From assembly GCF_000018865.1 (NCBI RefSeq), contig NC_010175.1, positions 3,968,001 through 4,032,000 of the forward strand: DNA of 64,000 nucleotides, given 5' to 3'. The notes below the pieces were generated by a model. The model was not told the DNA's origin, did not search any database, and worked only from the letters and a program-made list of their open reading frames with translations. Position 1 is the first letter of the stretch; every line of letters starts with the position of its first letter. The translations under genes were made by a program, and so were the position numbers. Positions 1 through 11,070 of the stretch are shown piece after piece. This DNA comes from Chloroflexus aurantiacus J-10-fl. GTDB taxonomy: Bacteria; Chloroflexota; Chloroflexia; Chloroflexales; Chloroflexaceae.

Positions 1-3000
1 TAGTATGAAAAGGCCTGCCAATAGCCTTTCAACAATTTCGGCTCACGGTAGAGCACTGAAACGTGCTAAAATACAATCGCTTAATCGTTTAACTTGAACT
101 TTCAACAATTTCGGCTCACGGTAGAGCACTGAAACTCGAAGGTGTCAATTTTACGGGAACAATCGAAATAACTTTCAACAATTTCGGCTCACGGTAGAGC
201 ACTGAAACTATATACTATCCCTACGGGGAGTGGTATGGATACTACTTTCAACAATTTCGGCTCACGGTAGAGCACTGAAACCTCACTACACTGTGGTGAT
301 GAGGCTTTTGTTTTTTGTCTTTCAACAATTTCGGCTCACGGTAGAGCACTGAAACTTATATTGCAGCGTACTGCCTGAGTGATGCACGGATCTTTCAACA
401 ATTTCGGCTCACGGTAGAGCACTGAAACGGTCGATGCGTTGCGGGCAATCGCGCTTGATGAGCAGCTTTCAACAATTTCGGCTCACGGTAGAGCACTGAA
501 ACTTCGGCAGAGGGCAGGGTCACGTCGGGATGCTGGACCTTTCAACAATTTCGGCTCACGGTAGAGCACTGAAACATCGAATTCGAATCTCATTGCTTCT
601 CTCGACTACCGCTTTCAACAATTTCGGCTCACGGTAGAGCACTGAAACGCCAGCGTCTGCGCGATCTCCTCGACCAGCTCCTCCTTTCAACAATTTCGGC
701 TCACGGTAGAGCACTGAAACCTGAGATGCCGGACCGCGCGGCTCAGATTGCTGCGTTTTTGCTTTCAACAATTTCGGCTCACGGTAGAGCACTGAAACCG
801 TCGACGTGGTCGTCGAGCTGGTGCCGCGATTGCCTTTCAACAATTTCGGCTCACGGTAGAGCACTGAAACCCTGAGTCGTGCGCGTTCGGCTGGCGCGAG
901 TTTGCCTTTCAACAATTTCGGCTCACGGTAGAGCACTGAAACATAACGGTTGCTGCGACACGGGAGGGCGAGCTAATGCCTTTCAACAATTTCGGCTCAC
1001 GGTAGAGCACTGAAACCGCGGATGCCCTCGGCATGGCGCTTGCTGCCGAGCGCCGCCTTTCAACAATTTCGGCTCACGGTAGAGCACTGAAACAGGCGTT
1101 GCAGCGGTTGGTGGCTGGCGGCATCCTGACTTTCAACAATTTCGGCTCACGGTAGAGCACTGAAACACGTTGTGCGTGCAGTCGCGGCGAGGGGTGCATC
1201 TGCTTTCAACAATTTCGGCTCACGGTAGAGCACTGAAACCTCCAACGCATCGGTATACCAGCGATCATACCGCTCTTTCAACAATTTCGGCTCACGGTAG
1301 AGCACTGAAACGTCCGGGCGGGGAGTTGCGCGTGCAGTCGCAGTTTATCTTTCAACAATTTCGGCTCACGGTAGAGCACTGAAACCGTGCGTCCATCACG
1401 CTATTACGGCTGGTACGATACCTTTCAACAATTTCGGCTCACGGTAGAGCACTGAAACTCGATTGCAACAGGGTAAGCGCTGCCGTCACCCCTGCGCTTT
1501 CAACAATTTCGGCTCACGGTAGAGCACTGAAACAGTTTCTGCTGCCGCTCCTCTTCATGCTTGGCGTGCTCCCTTTCAACAATTTCGGCTCACGGTAGAG
1601 CACTGAAACCCGTGCTCAATGACCGGCAAACGGCGCAATGGGAGCCTTTCAACAATTTCGGCTCACGGTAGAGCACTGAAACCGCAGCCATGACCGACCG
1701 AAAGGTGGCGGATGATGCTTTCAACAATTTCGGCTCACGGTAGAGCACTGAAACTCTCATTATCTTCTTTTTTTCCCCTATCTCTCATCATCCCCTTTCA
1801 ACAATTTCGGCTCACGGTAGAGCACTGAAACACGGTAACGTTGCTACGCGCAAGTGTGTGGTGTACACCTTTCAACAATTTCGGCTCACGGTAGAGCACT
1901 GAAACAACATTGTTGCAGGTTTTGCTCTGGCAAGCGATCAACTTTCAACAATTTCGGCTCACGGTAGAGCACTGAAACATAAACGGTGACGTTGTTCATG
2001 GTCTTATCCTTTCTTCTTTCAACAATTTCGGCTCACGGTAGAGCACTGAAACGAAGATAAAAAAAAAGAGGAGGGGGAGTGATCCCCCTTTCAACAATTT
2101 CGGCTCACGGTAGAGCACTGAAACTGCGTTATAGCGCGCGCGCAGGGCCGGCACGGTCAGCTTTCAACAATTTCGGCTCACGGTAGAGCACTGAAACTCG
2201 TGATTGTCGCTGTGTCATACCAATTCCTTGCTACCTTTCAACAATTTCGGCTCACGGTAGAGCACTGAAACGCTAACGCGGGTTTACTATAGCGCGGTTA
2301 TCTGGCGTTCTTTCAACAATTTCGGCTCACGGTAGAGCACTGAAACTCGGCGCGAAGACGTGTTACATCGCCGGTGTACCACCGGCTTTCAACAATTTCG
2401 GCTCACGGTAGAGCACTGAAACCTTTTTTCACCCCCCGCTCTCTTCATCTTGTTTTCGTCTTTCAACAATTTCGGCTCACGGTAGAGCACTGAAACTGCT
2501 CGTTCATCGCGTACAGCTCAACGAGTACACCGCCTTTCAACAATTTCGGCTCACGGTAGAGCACTGAAACTCGAAAACGCCTCGACGATAGTGCTCGAGA
2601 AAGACCTTTCAACAATTTCGGCTCACGGTAGAGCACTGAAACAGTACTGTAGTCGTGTTGAGGTTGCACTCATTACATCTTTCAACAATTTCGGCTCACG
2701 GTAGAGCACTGAAACAAGCCGGCGCTGCCGGCTACGCGGCCATGGGCACACTTTCAACAATTTCGGCTCACGGTAGAGCACTGAAACTGGTGATGTTACA
2801 TCACGCATCGCCCGCGCCGAGGCCGCTTTCAACAATTTCGGCTCACGGTAGAGCACTGAAACCGTCTCGATAAGGCCGCGCTTGAAGCGACCCCAGCCCT
2901 TTCAACAATTTCGGCTCACGGTAGAGCACTGAAACCGTGGACATCACGAGGCCAAGTTATGTTTACAACGCCTTTCAACAATTTCGGCTCACGGTAGAGC

Positions 3001-6000
3001 ACTGAAACGCGGTAATGTCAAGGCGGCTTATGTGCTTAATTTTTGGCTTTCAACAATTTCGGCTCACGGTAGAGCACTGAAACTTTTTCGAGCAATTTTC
3101 GAGCGCGCACTTGTCTGCCTTTCAACAATTTCGGCTCACGGTAGAGCACTGAAACTGCCGATATTCTCGGCGAGGACTGGTCCTTCCCGGCTTTCAACAA
3201 TTTCGGCTCACGGTAGAGCACTGAAACCTGTTTGGCAATCGTCGCGCGATTGGTGCGCCAGCGGCTTTCAACAATTTCGGCTCACGGTAGAGCACTGAAA
3301 CACGCGCTACACGTGATTGAGTCGCTCAATACGACCACTTTCAACAATTTCGGCTCACGGTAGAGCACTGAAACATGACGGCGTACTCGATCCGGCGACG
3401 TAGGAGGGCGCACTTTCAACAATTTCGGCTCACGGTAGAGCACTGAAACAGACAACGCAAGCAGTGCGCTGCGTAACGTGCAGCGCGCTTTCAACAATTT
3501 CGGCTCACGGTAGAGCACTGAAACCTCTGGAAAGAGATCGTTGCGACAGCACAAGCGTTCTTTCAACAATTTCGGCTCACGGTAGAGCACTGAAACTCGT
3601 GAACTCGCATAGTGCTTCCTTCAGGTCCGGGACTTTCAACAATTTCGGCTCACGGTAGAGCACTGAAACTTGCCCAACAGATAAATGCAGCAAAGATGTG
3701 ATCGTCTTTCAACAATTTCGGCTCACGGTAGAGCACTGAAACATCGGGAGCGGCAAGCTGTGCGTGACGCGGTGCCAACTTTCAACAATTTCGGCTCACG
3801 GTAGAGCACTGAAACTCGGGTTGTCGATCAACATACCGTACTGCTGCCAAGCTTTCAACAATTTCGGCTCACGGTAGAGCACTGAAACTGTCGCCGCCGG
3901 GAAGCCTGATCCGGTACGCCCAGCTTTCAACAATTTCGGCTCACGGTAGAGCACTGAAACGGGGGCGGCACTGGCGGAGCTGTCAAGGCTGCGCTACCTT
4001 TCAACAATTTCGGCTCACGGTAGAGCACTGAAACATCGCAATGCTCTTTTCGATGCTCGCGTTGTTCGCGTCTTTCAACAATTTCGGCTCACGGTAGAGC
4101 ACTGAAACTCTTTACATGCACTTCAGGGATGGCCGTTTGAACGCTTTCAACAATTTCGGCTCACGGTAGAGCACTGAAACCGTGACACATCACCACGTGA
4201 CACATCGCAACTTGACCTTTCAACAATTTCGGCTCACGGTAGAGCACTGAAACTAAACACGCGGGAGGTGAATAGCAACTGCGTGTGACTTTCAACAATT
4301 TCGGCTCACGGTAGAGCACTGAAACTCGTCTCCGCTGTCGCTGTCGCTGCTGTCGTTGTCGCCGCTTTCAACAATTTCGGCTCACGGTAGAGCACTGAAA
4401 CATTGACAAGCGACTGTCGCTGCTGCGCGTGCGTCGTCTTTCAACAATTTCGGCTCACGGTAGAGCACTGAAACCTGCAGCAGTCGCGTAGTAACTGCTA
4501 CTACGAGCAGTGACTTTCAACAATTTCGGCTCACGGTAGAGCACTGAAACGAGATCGACCCGGCTGGGGTCTCACAGGCGTTCACCTTTCAACAATTTCG
4601 GCTCACGGTAGAGCACTGAAACTGGGGCGATGACGCAGACGGCAGCGGCAACGATGCTGCTTTCAACAATTTCGGCTCACGGTAGAGCACTGAAACTTGT
4701 ACGACGCCTCCTGACGTGCGATTTATATATTGCTTTCAACAATTTCGGCTCACGGTAGAGCACTGAAACGAGGACGTCGAGAGTGGAATTGGGGTTCTCA
4801 TCAACCTCTTTCAACAATTTCGGCTCACGGTAGAGCACTGAAACTTATATTTGGGTAATATGCCCAGTTCTTACACACAATCTTTCAACAATTTCGGCTC
4901 ACGGTAGAGCACTGAAACGAGACGTTTGAGCAAGATGGTAACGATTTGATATTTCCTTTCAACAATTTCGGCTCACGGTAGAGCACTGAAACGTTCACTA
5001 ATCGTTACCGTTGGCATTTAGCACTCCCCTCTTTCAACAATTTCGGCTCACGGTAGAGCACTGAAACTGGATTATCGGCGCGGGTGTGGCCAACCATAAT
5101 CACTTTCAACAATTTCGGCTCACGGTAGAGCACTGAAACGGCAAAACGTATCGCGGTCGGAGCGGATACTTTCACTCTTTCAACAATTTCGGCTCACGGT
5201 AGAGCACTGAAACCGTAGATCAATAACCGTACCCTGTGTGTCAAGATACCTTTCAACAATTTCGGCTCACGGTAGAGCACTGAAACCCTCTCGCGCGGTG
5301 ATGGCTCGTTTACGCAGATAGCTTTCAACAATTTCGGCTCACGGTAGAGCACTGAAACCGGATGATAGCGATATTGAGGCGTTAAAGGCAGAGTTGCTTT
5401 CAACAATTTCGGCTCACGGTAGAGCACTGAAACGCGCTCGATAGCGCGGCGAAGGCTAACGGCGAAGTCGCTTTCAACAATTTCGGCTCACGGTAGAGCA
5501 CTGAAACGTACTCGTTGTAACTAGACGCCGAAAGCAACCAAACTTTCAACAATTTCGGCTCACGGTAGAGCACTGAAACTACACACACGAAGGCGTCATC
5601 AACGCAGTGAGGTTCTTTCAACAATTTCGGCTCACGGTAGAGCACTGAAACGGATTAAGTCACCGATTGGCTACGAGATCATCAACCTCTTTCAACAATT
5701 TCGGCTCACGGTAGAGCACTGAAACCGAAAAACGTTCCACATCGAGGAACCTTTGCCGTCTTTCAACAATTTCGGCTCACGGTAGAGCACTGAAACCTCG
5801 CAGCAATTTTGAACCGTCCGGCGCAGTTTCACTTTCAACAATTTCGGCTCACGGTAGAGCACTGAAACCATCCCAATTATAATGGAGTCGGGATCACCCA
5901 CAGGCTTTCAACAATTTCGGCTCACGGTAGAGCACTGAAACCAAATGGAATAATGCCCTATCCGCATACTCGTTGCGGCTTTCAACAATTTCGGCTCACG

Positions 6001-6310
6001 GTAGAGCACTGAAACTTCTACTGTCGTCATAACGAACACAAGTCAATCGACTTTCAACAATTTCGGCTCACGGTAGAGCACTGAAACCGTACGCGGAGGA
6101 AATACCGCTGGCAACATCGCTCACTTTCAACAATTTCGGCTCACGGTAGAGCACTGAAACTCGCTGTGGATGTCGGGGTTGGTGTCGGGAGCGATGTCTT
6201 TCAACAATTTCGGCTCACGGTAGAGCACTGAAACTTGACCAGAATAGGCCTGGCACTCGGCAAAGGAAGGTGACTTTCAACAATTTCGGCTCACGGTAGA
6301 GCACTGAAAC

Positions 6311-6348
6311 GCTTTGTCACCGAGCGCCGGATCGTCGAAGATACGCGC
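6311..6348 (+). repeat. CRISPR spacer present twice, copy A
   Basis: This 38-nt spacer beginning GCTTTGTCACCGAGC is identical to the spacer at 7629-7666, 17 spacers to the right. The spacers on either side of the two copies differ, so it is not a block duplication. Confidence 0.97.
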
Positions 6349-6826
6349 CTTTCAACAATTTCGGCTCACGGTAGAGCACTGAAACAACGCTCTCTAAGCG
6401 TGTGTTTAGGAGCGGAACGTCGACTTTCAACAATTTCGGCTCACGGTAGAGCACTGAAACCGCGATGCGTATATCGACATTCCGCGACGCGGTTCGCTTT
6501 CAACAATTTCGGCTCACGGTAGAGCACTGAAACTCACTCATCTTTGCGACAGGGTACGAACGTGATAGCCCTTTCAACAATTTCGGCTCACGGTAGAGCA
6601 CTGAAACATTGTACCCGTAGGCGGATCGGGAGGGATAAACCGACTTTCAACAATTTCGGCTCACGGTAGAGCACTGAAACCTACAGGCTTGATTATCCGG
6701 CAGATTTTGGGGTTGACTTTCAACAATTTCGGCTCACGGTAGAGCACTGAAACGGGACTACTGCCGGCGCGAACGATACAATCCTATTGCTTTCAACAAT
6801 TTCGGCTCACGGTAGAGCACTGAAAC

Positions 6827-6935
6827 CTTTCGTTGCCAGCAGCAACGCGCCGTAAACGCCGACTTTCAACAATTTCGGCTCACGGTAGAGCACTGAAACC
6901 TTTCGTTGCCAGCAGCAACGCGCCGTAAACGCCGA
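6827..6935 (+). repeat. Tandemly duplicated CRISPR spacer
   Basis: Spacers 6827-6862 and 6900-6935 are identical 36-mers beginning CTTTCGTTGCCAGCAGC, separated by one repeat (6863-6899). This is a spacer-plus-repeat unit duplicated in tandem. Confidence 0.97.
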
Positions 6936-7628
6936 CTTTCAACAATTTCGGCTCACGGTAGAGCACTGAAACTCGATCGCAAGCGTTCCGTCTTCAATCT
7001 CCGTCACCTTTCAACAATTTCGGCTCACGGTAGAGCACTGAAACGCGCGAACGAGCGGGTCGGGACATCGCTGAATCCCCGCTTTCAACAATTTCGGCTC
7101 ACGGTAGAGCACTGAAACGGTAAGCTTGCCCGCCAGCCCTTTGTCGTCTTCTCCTTTCAACAATTTCGGCTCACGGTAGAGCACTGAAACGCTGTCGGGC
7201 AGCGAGGCAATGGTTCGTTCCACCAGCTTTCAACAATTTCGGCTCACGGTAGAGCACTGAAACACTTGTCAAGAGGGAAATCTGAGAAATCTTGATGAAC
7301 TTTCAACAATTTCGGCTCACGGTAGAGCACTGAAACGCCATCAGAAAGGTATACAACTCGGTTAAGAATGGCTTTCAACAATTTCGGCTCACGGTAGAGC
7401 ACTGAAACGTCGGGCGATCCAGCACTGCTGCAAATCTTTCGCTCTCTTTCAACAATTTCGGCTCACGGTAGAGCACTGAAACAGCTGTTTTAGAACGGTA
7501 GGTCTTCATTATTCTCCACTTTCAACAATTTCGGCTCACGGTAGAGCACTGAAACCGTTTTGAAGGAAGCTGAGGCAATTTTGAATCACAACTTTCAACA
7601 ATTTCGGCTCACGGTAGAGCACTGAAAC

Positions 7629-7666
7629 GCTTTGTCACCGAGCGCCGGATCGTCGAAGATACGCGC
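7629..7666 (+). repeat. CRISPR spacer present twice, copy B
   Basis: Identical to the spacer at 6311-6348. Under the inferred polarity this is the older copy, because it is nearer the trailer end. Confidence 0.97.
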
Positions 7667-7945
7667 CTTTCAACAATTTCGGCTCACGGTAGAGCACTGA
7701 AACCTTCTTCTTCGTCTAGCTCTTCGTCTTCCCCATCTCCTTTCAACAATTTCGGCTCACGGTAGAGCACTGAAACTCGCTCGTCTCCCACTCTCCGCAC
7801 TCTAACCCTTCCGCTTTCAACAATTTCGGCTCACGGTAGAGCACTGAAACCGCTTGCTCGCGGATGGGTATGTAACACTTCACGTCTTTCAACAATTTCG
7901 GCTCACGGTAGAGCACTGAAACGTAGAAGGGGAGTGGGGAATAGG

Positions 7946-7981
7946 TTTTCAACAATATCGGCTTCCGTAAAACCCTGAAAC
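7946..7981 (+). repeat. Decayed terminal CRISPR repeat
   Basis: A 36-nt sequence matches the array repeat with several substitutions and one deletion. It keeps TTTCAACAAT at the front and CTGAAAC at the end. The spacer before it (7923-7945) is only 23 nt. A decayed last repeat marks the leader-distal end of an array. Confidence 0.9.
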
Positions 7982-7984
7982 CGC

Positions 7985-8052
7985 TATTATTCCCTACTCC
8001 CTATTTCCTATTTTCTATTCCCTATTTCCTATTCCCCATTCCCCCTTCCCCA
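7985..8052. other. Pyrimidine-rich tract after the CRISPR array
   Basis: The + strand is almost pure C/T with A, built from imperfect CCTATTT and CCTATTC units. The part CCTATTCCCCATTCCCCC (8028-8045) is nearly complementary to GGGGAGTGGGGAATAGG in the last short spacer (7929-7945), so the two could form a stem around the decayed repeat. Function is unknown. It could end array transcription or be slippage-prone DNA. Confidence 0.75.
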
Positions 8053-8151
8053 CTCAGGAGCGCACCGAAACCACTCCCCTACCAGAATGTGCTATCATTA
8101 CGCGAGCATGATCGTGCCGCGTTTGCTGTAAGGTGTTCTGCGATAATTCCC

Positions 8152-11052
8152 ATGGCTACTATTGAGTTGCACGCCTGGTATCGACAGTATCGTAAGCTGA
8201 AGGAGGAGGCCGCTGATGCGATCCTTCTTTTTCGGTTTGGTGATTTTTATGAGACGTTTGATGATGATGCGAAGTTGATTGCTGAATTACTTGACATAAC
8301 GCTGACGCGCAAGGAGTATGCGGTTGATAAGCGTTTGCCCAAGGATCAGCAGAAGTTGTATGCGCCCATGGCCGGGATGCCTTATCACGCTGTGGATCGC
8401 TATGTTTCTGAGTTGATCGCGCGCGGGTATCGGGTCGCTATCGCTGAGCAGTTGAGTGAGACTGAGGCGATGCGTAATGATACACGACCGCGCTCGGTCT
8501 ATGCCGCCGGGCTGACGCCGGTCGAGAGTAGCGGGAAGATGGTGCAGCGGGCGATTGTGCGGGTGATTACGCCGGGGACGGTGATTGATCCGGCTATGCT
8601 GCCCGACCGTACCAATAATTATCTCGCTGCGGTGATTGTTGAACAGGGTAAGGTCGGTCTGGCTTATGCTGATCTTTCTACCGGTGAGTTCGCTGCGGCA
8701 GAGTTTACCGATGCCCGGGCGTTGATGCAGTTGCAGGCCGAGCTGGCCCGGCTGTCACCGGCTGAGGTGTTGGTGCCTGATGATGAGGCACTGCGCTTGC
8801 CTAATCTGGAGCCGGTGCAGGCCCGCCTTAGTCAGGATTTGGCACCCCTGACGAAGGAGGAGCGTGAGGCTCTGTTGCCCCACGAGCGGGTCGCTCGCCG
8901 TCTGGAAGGTGCGAGTGCGGCGAGTTGGACGCAGGGGTATGTGACGGAGTGGCCGCTTTGGCGTTGGGAGTTGGCGACGACGACTGAGGTGTTGTGTGAG
9001 CATTTGGCGCTGCCGTCGCTGGCGGTGTGCGGTCTGGACGGGCGTCCACTTGCGACCCGGGCAGCCGGTGCGTTGTTGCAGTATGCGCAGGTCACTCAGC
9101 GCCAGCGCGTGAGTCAGTTGCGTGCTTTGCGGGTGTATCATACCGGCGCGTATATGCTGCTCGATCCACAGACCCGCCGTAATCTGGAGCTGCTTGAGAG
9201 TGGTGGTCGCCAGGGAGCGAAGGCGTCGTTGATTGCGGTGCTTGATCGTACCTGTACTGCGATGGGGGCGCGTTTGTTGCGCCGTTGGATTACGCAGCCG
9301 TTGATTGTGATCGAACCGCTTCAGGTGCGTCAGCACGCCGTCGCTCGTCTGGTGGCTGAGACGATGGCTCGTCTGGAGGTGCGTTCGGCGCTCGCCGATT
9401 TGCCCGATATGGAGCGGGCACTCAATCGGATTGCGCAGGGTATCACGGTCGCTACGCCGCGTGATATGACGCAGTTGCGGGCGGCGTTGCGTAAGTTGCC
9501 CGCTGTTGCGCAGGCGGTGCAGGCGCTGTTGCCCGATTTGCTCGCTGCTGAGATGCCCGGTGAGCCGCCGCTGGTGTTCGATGTCTGCGCCGATGTGCTT
9601 GACCTGCTCGAACGGGCGCTTGATGATGATCCGCCGGCGTTGCTCGGTTCGTCGAATTATTTGCGCGCAGCCGAAGAGGGTGGCGAACGGCCCCGGCGGG
9701 TGATTCGCCCCGGTTTTGATCAGCGTCTCGATGCGTTGATTCGGGCCAGTCGCCACGCTCAGGAGTTTATTGATCGTCTGGAGAGTAAGGAGCGCGAGCG
9801 AACCGGTATCCGTTCGCTCAAAGTGGGCTATAACCAGGTGTTTGGTTACTATATCGAGATTTCGCGCGCTGTTGATGCGAAGTTGATCCCGGCCCACTAC
9901 GAACGTAAGCAGACGCTGGTCAACGCCGAGCGCTATGTCACCGAAGAGTTGAAGTACTATGAAGGGCTGTTGAGTGATGCCCGTCTGAAGCTGGTCGATC
10001 TTGAGCGTGATATTTTTCAGCGGCTCTGCGATGAGTTGCAACCGCATCTTGATCGGTTGCGCGCTACGATTGCGGCGGTTGCGCGTATTGATGCGCTGGC
10101 AGCGCTGGCCGAGGTTGCTGTGCGTGGTCGTTATGTGCAACCACGATTGCGCACTGATCGGGTGTTGCGGATTAAGCAGGGGCGCCACCCGGTGGTGGAA
10201 CGTACTCTGAGTGAGCCGTTTATCGGGAACGATATTGATCTTGATGGCGAACAGGCACAGATTTTGATTATCACCGGGCCGAATATGGCCGGTAAGAGTA
10301 CGTTTTTGCGTCAGGTGGCTTTGATTACGCTGATGGCGCAAATTGGTTCGTTTGTGCCGGCTGATGAGGCTGAGATTGGCCTGGTTGATCGCATTTTTAC
10401 CCGGATTGGTGCTCAAGATGATATTGCAACCGGCCAGAGTACGTTTATGGTCGAGATGACCGAGACGGCAGCGCTGCTGATGCAAAGTACGCCGCGCTCG
10501 TTGATCATTCTCGATGAGGTTGGCCGTGGTACCAGTACTTACGATGGGATGGCGATTGCCCGTGCCGTCGTGGAGTATATTCACGATCATCCGCGCCTGG
10601 GCTGTCGGACGCTGTTTGCGACCCATTACCACGAGTTGATCGCGCTCGAACGTGAGTTGCCTCGTGTCCGTAATTATCATATGGCGGCGGTGGAGCGTGA
10701 TGGTCGGGTGGTCTTTTTGCATGAATTGCGACCCGGGGGCGCTGATCGCTCTTACGGCATCCACGTCGCTGAGCTGGCCGGTATTCCGCCAGAGGTGATT
10801 CGGCGGGCCAGTGCCTTGCTGGCCGATCTTGAGGGTCAGCGCCCGCCATCCTCACCTGCCCAACCACCTGCCCCACCGGCACCGGTCGTTGTGCCGGCGC
10901 AGGAAACCGGTCAGGGGATGCAATTGTCGTTTTTTGATCTGGCACCGCATCCGGTGGTAGAGTATTTACGTCGGCTTCGCATCGAGGAGCTGACACCACT
11001 TGAAGCGTTAAACCGGCTGGCCGAACTTCAGCGGCTGGCCGGGCAGGGATAG
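8152..11052 (+). CDS. mutS: DNA mismatch repair ATPase MutS
   Basis: A protein of about 966 residues that recognises mismatched or looped DNA and starts mismatch repair in the cytoplasm. The N-terminal mismatch-binding domain carries the phenylalanine motif region RFGDFYETF about 25 residues from the chosen start. The C-terminal ATPase has Walker A GPNMAGKST, the Walker B/signature region LDEVGRGTSTYDG, and ATHYHEL. The tail has a proline-rich linker and ends with the usual MutS C-terminal segment (LSFFDLAPHP onward). An upstream in-frame ATG at 8089 would add 21 residues that fit no MutS, so I chose ATG 8152 (MATIELHAW). It is followed 18 bp later by ribF on the same strand. No mutL is visible in the window. 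Confidence 0.98.
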   Translation: MATIELHAWYRQYRKLKEEAADAILLFRFGDFYETFDDDAKLIAELLDITLTRKEYAVDKRLPKDQQKLYAPMAGMPYHAVDRYVSELIARGYRVAIAEQLSETEAMRNDTRPRSVYAAGLTPVESSGKMVQRAIVRVITPGTVIDPAMLPDRTNNYLAAVIVEQGKVGLAYADLSTGEFAAAEFTDARALMQLQAELARLSPAEVLVPDDEALRLPNLEPVQARLSQDLAPLTKEEREALLPHERVARRLEGASAASWTQGYVTEWPLWRWELATTTEVLCEHLALPSLAVCGLDGRPLATRAAGALLQYAQVTQRQRVSQLRALRVYHTGAYMLLDPQTRRNLELLESGGRQGAKASLIAVLDRTCTAMGARLLRRWITQPLIVIEPLQVRQHAVARLVAETMARLEVRSALADLPDMERALNRIAQGITVATPRDMTQLRAALRKLPAVAQAVQALLPDLLAAEMPGEPPLVFDVCADVLDLLERALDDDPPALLGSSNYLRAAEEGGERPRRVIRPGFDQRLDALIRASRHAQEFIDRLESKERERTGIRSLKVGYNQVFGYYIEISRAVDAKLIPAHYERKQTLVNAERYVTEELKYYEGLLSDARLKLVDLERDIFQRLCDELQPHLDRLRATIAAVARIDALAALAEVAVRGRYVQPRLRTDRVLRIKQGRHPVVERTLSEPFIGNDIDLDGEQAQILIITGPNMAGKSTFLRQVALITLMAQIGSFVPADEAEIGLVDRIFTRIGAQDDIATGQSTFMVEMTETAALLMQSTPRSLIILDEVGRGTSTYDGMAIARAVVEYIHDHPRLGCRTLFATHYHELIALERELPRVRNYHMAAVERDGRVVFLHELRPGGADRSYGIHVAELAGIPPEVIRRASALLADLEGQRPPSSPAQPPAPPAPVVVPAQETGQGMQLSFFDLAPHPVVEYLRRLRIEELTPLEALNRLAELQRLAGQG

Positions 11053-11070
11053 AAATGGAGCAAGACATCT

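Larger units (their letters stand above)
26..7981 (+). CRISPR. Large CRISPR array, 108 intact repeats plus one decayed repeat
   Basis: I counted 108 copies of a 37-bp repeat that begins CTTTCAACAATTTC and ends GCACTGAAAC, at a period of 71-78 bp, so spacers are 34-41 nt. The first full repeat is 26-62 and the last intact one 7886-7922. A 109th, decayed copy is 7946-7981. Bases 1-25 are probably the end of another spacer, so the array continues leftward out of the window. The repeat 3' end ACTGAAAC resembles the 8-nt 5' handle of crRNAs in type I and III systems, which suggests left-to-right transcription and a leader to the left. The decayed repeat at the right end supports this. No cas genes are in the window, so the subtype is unknown. 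Repeats 1-108 look identical by eye; spacers are mostly unique, with two duplications. Confidence 0.99.

Noticed and set aside
1-25. Leader sequence at the left edge
   Set aside because: Only 25 bases are visible, the length and look of a spacer end, so a leader cannot be claimed.
556-7955. Many open frames inside the CRISPR array coding for repeated VSVLYREPKLLK or LSTISAHGRALK units
   Set aside because: They are translations of the 37-bp repeat and its spacers on both strands, with no ribosome site or gene context.
8755-10764. 669-codon open frame antisense to mutS
   Set aside because: It is a shadow of the codon pattern of mutS, with no recognisable domain.
11053-11070. Possible FMN riboswitch before ribF
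   Set aside because: The gap to mutS is only 18 bp, too short, and no conserved riboswitch core is seen.
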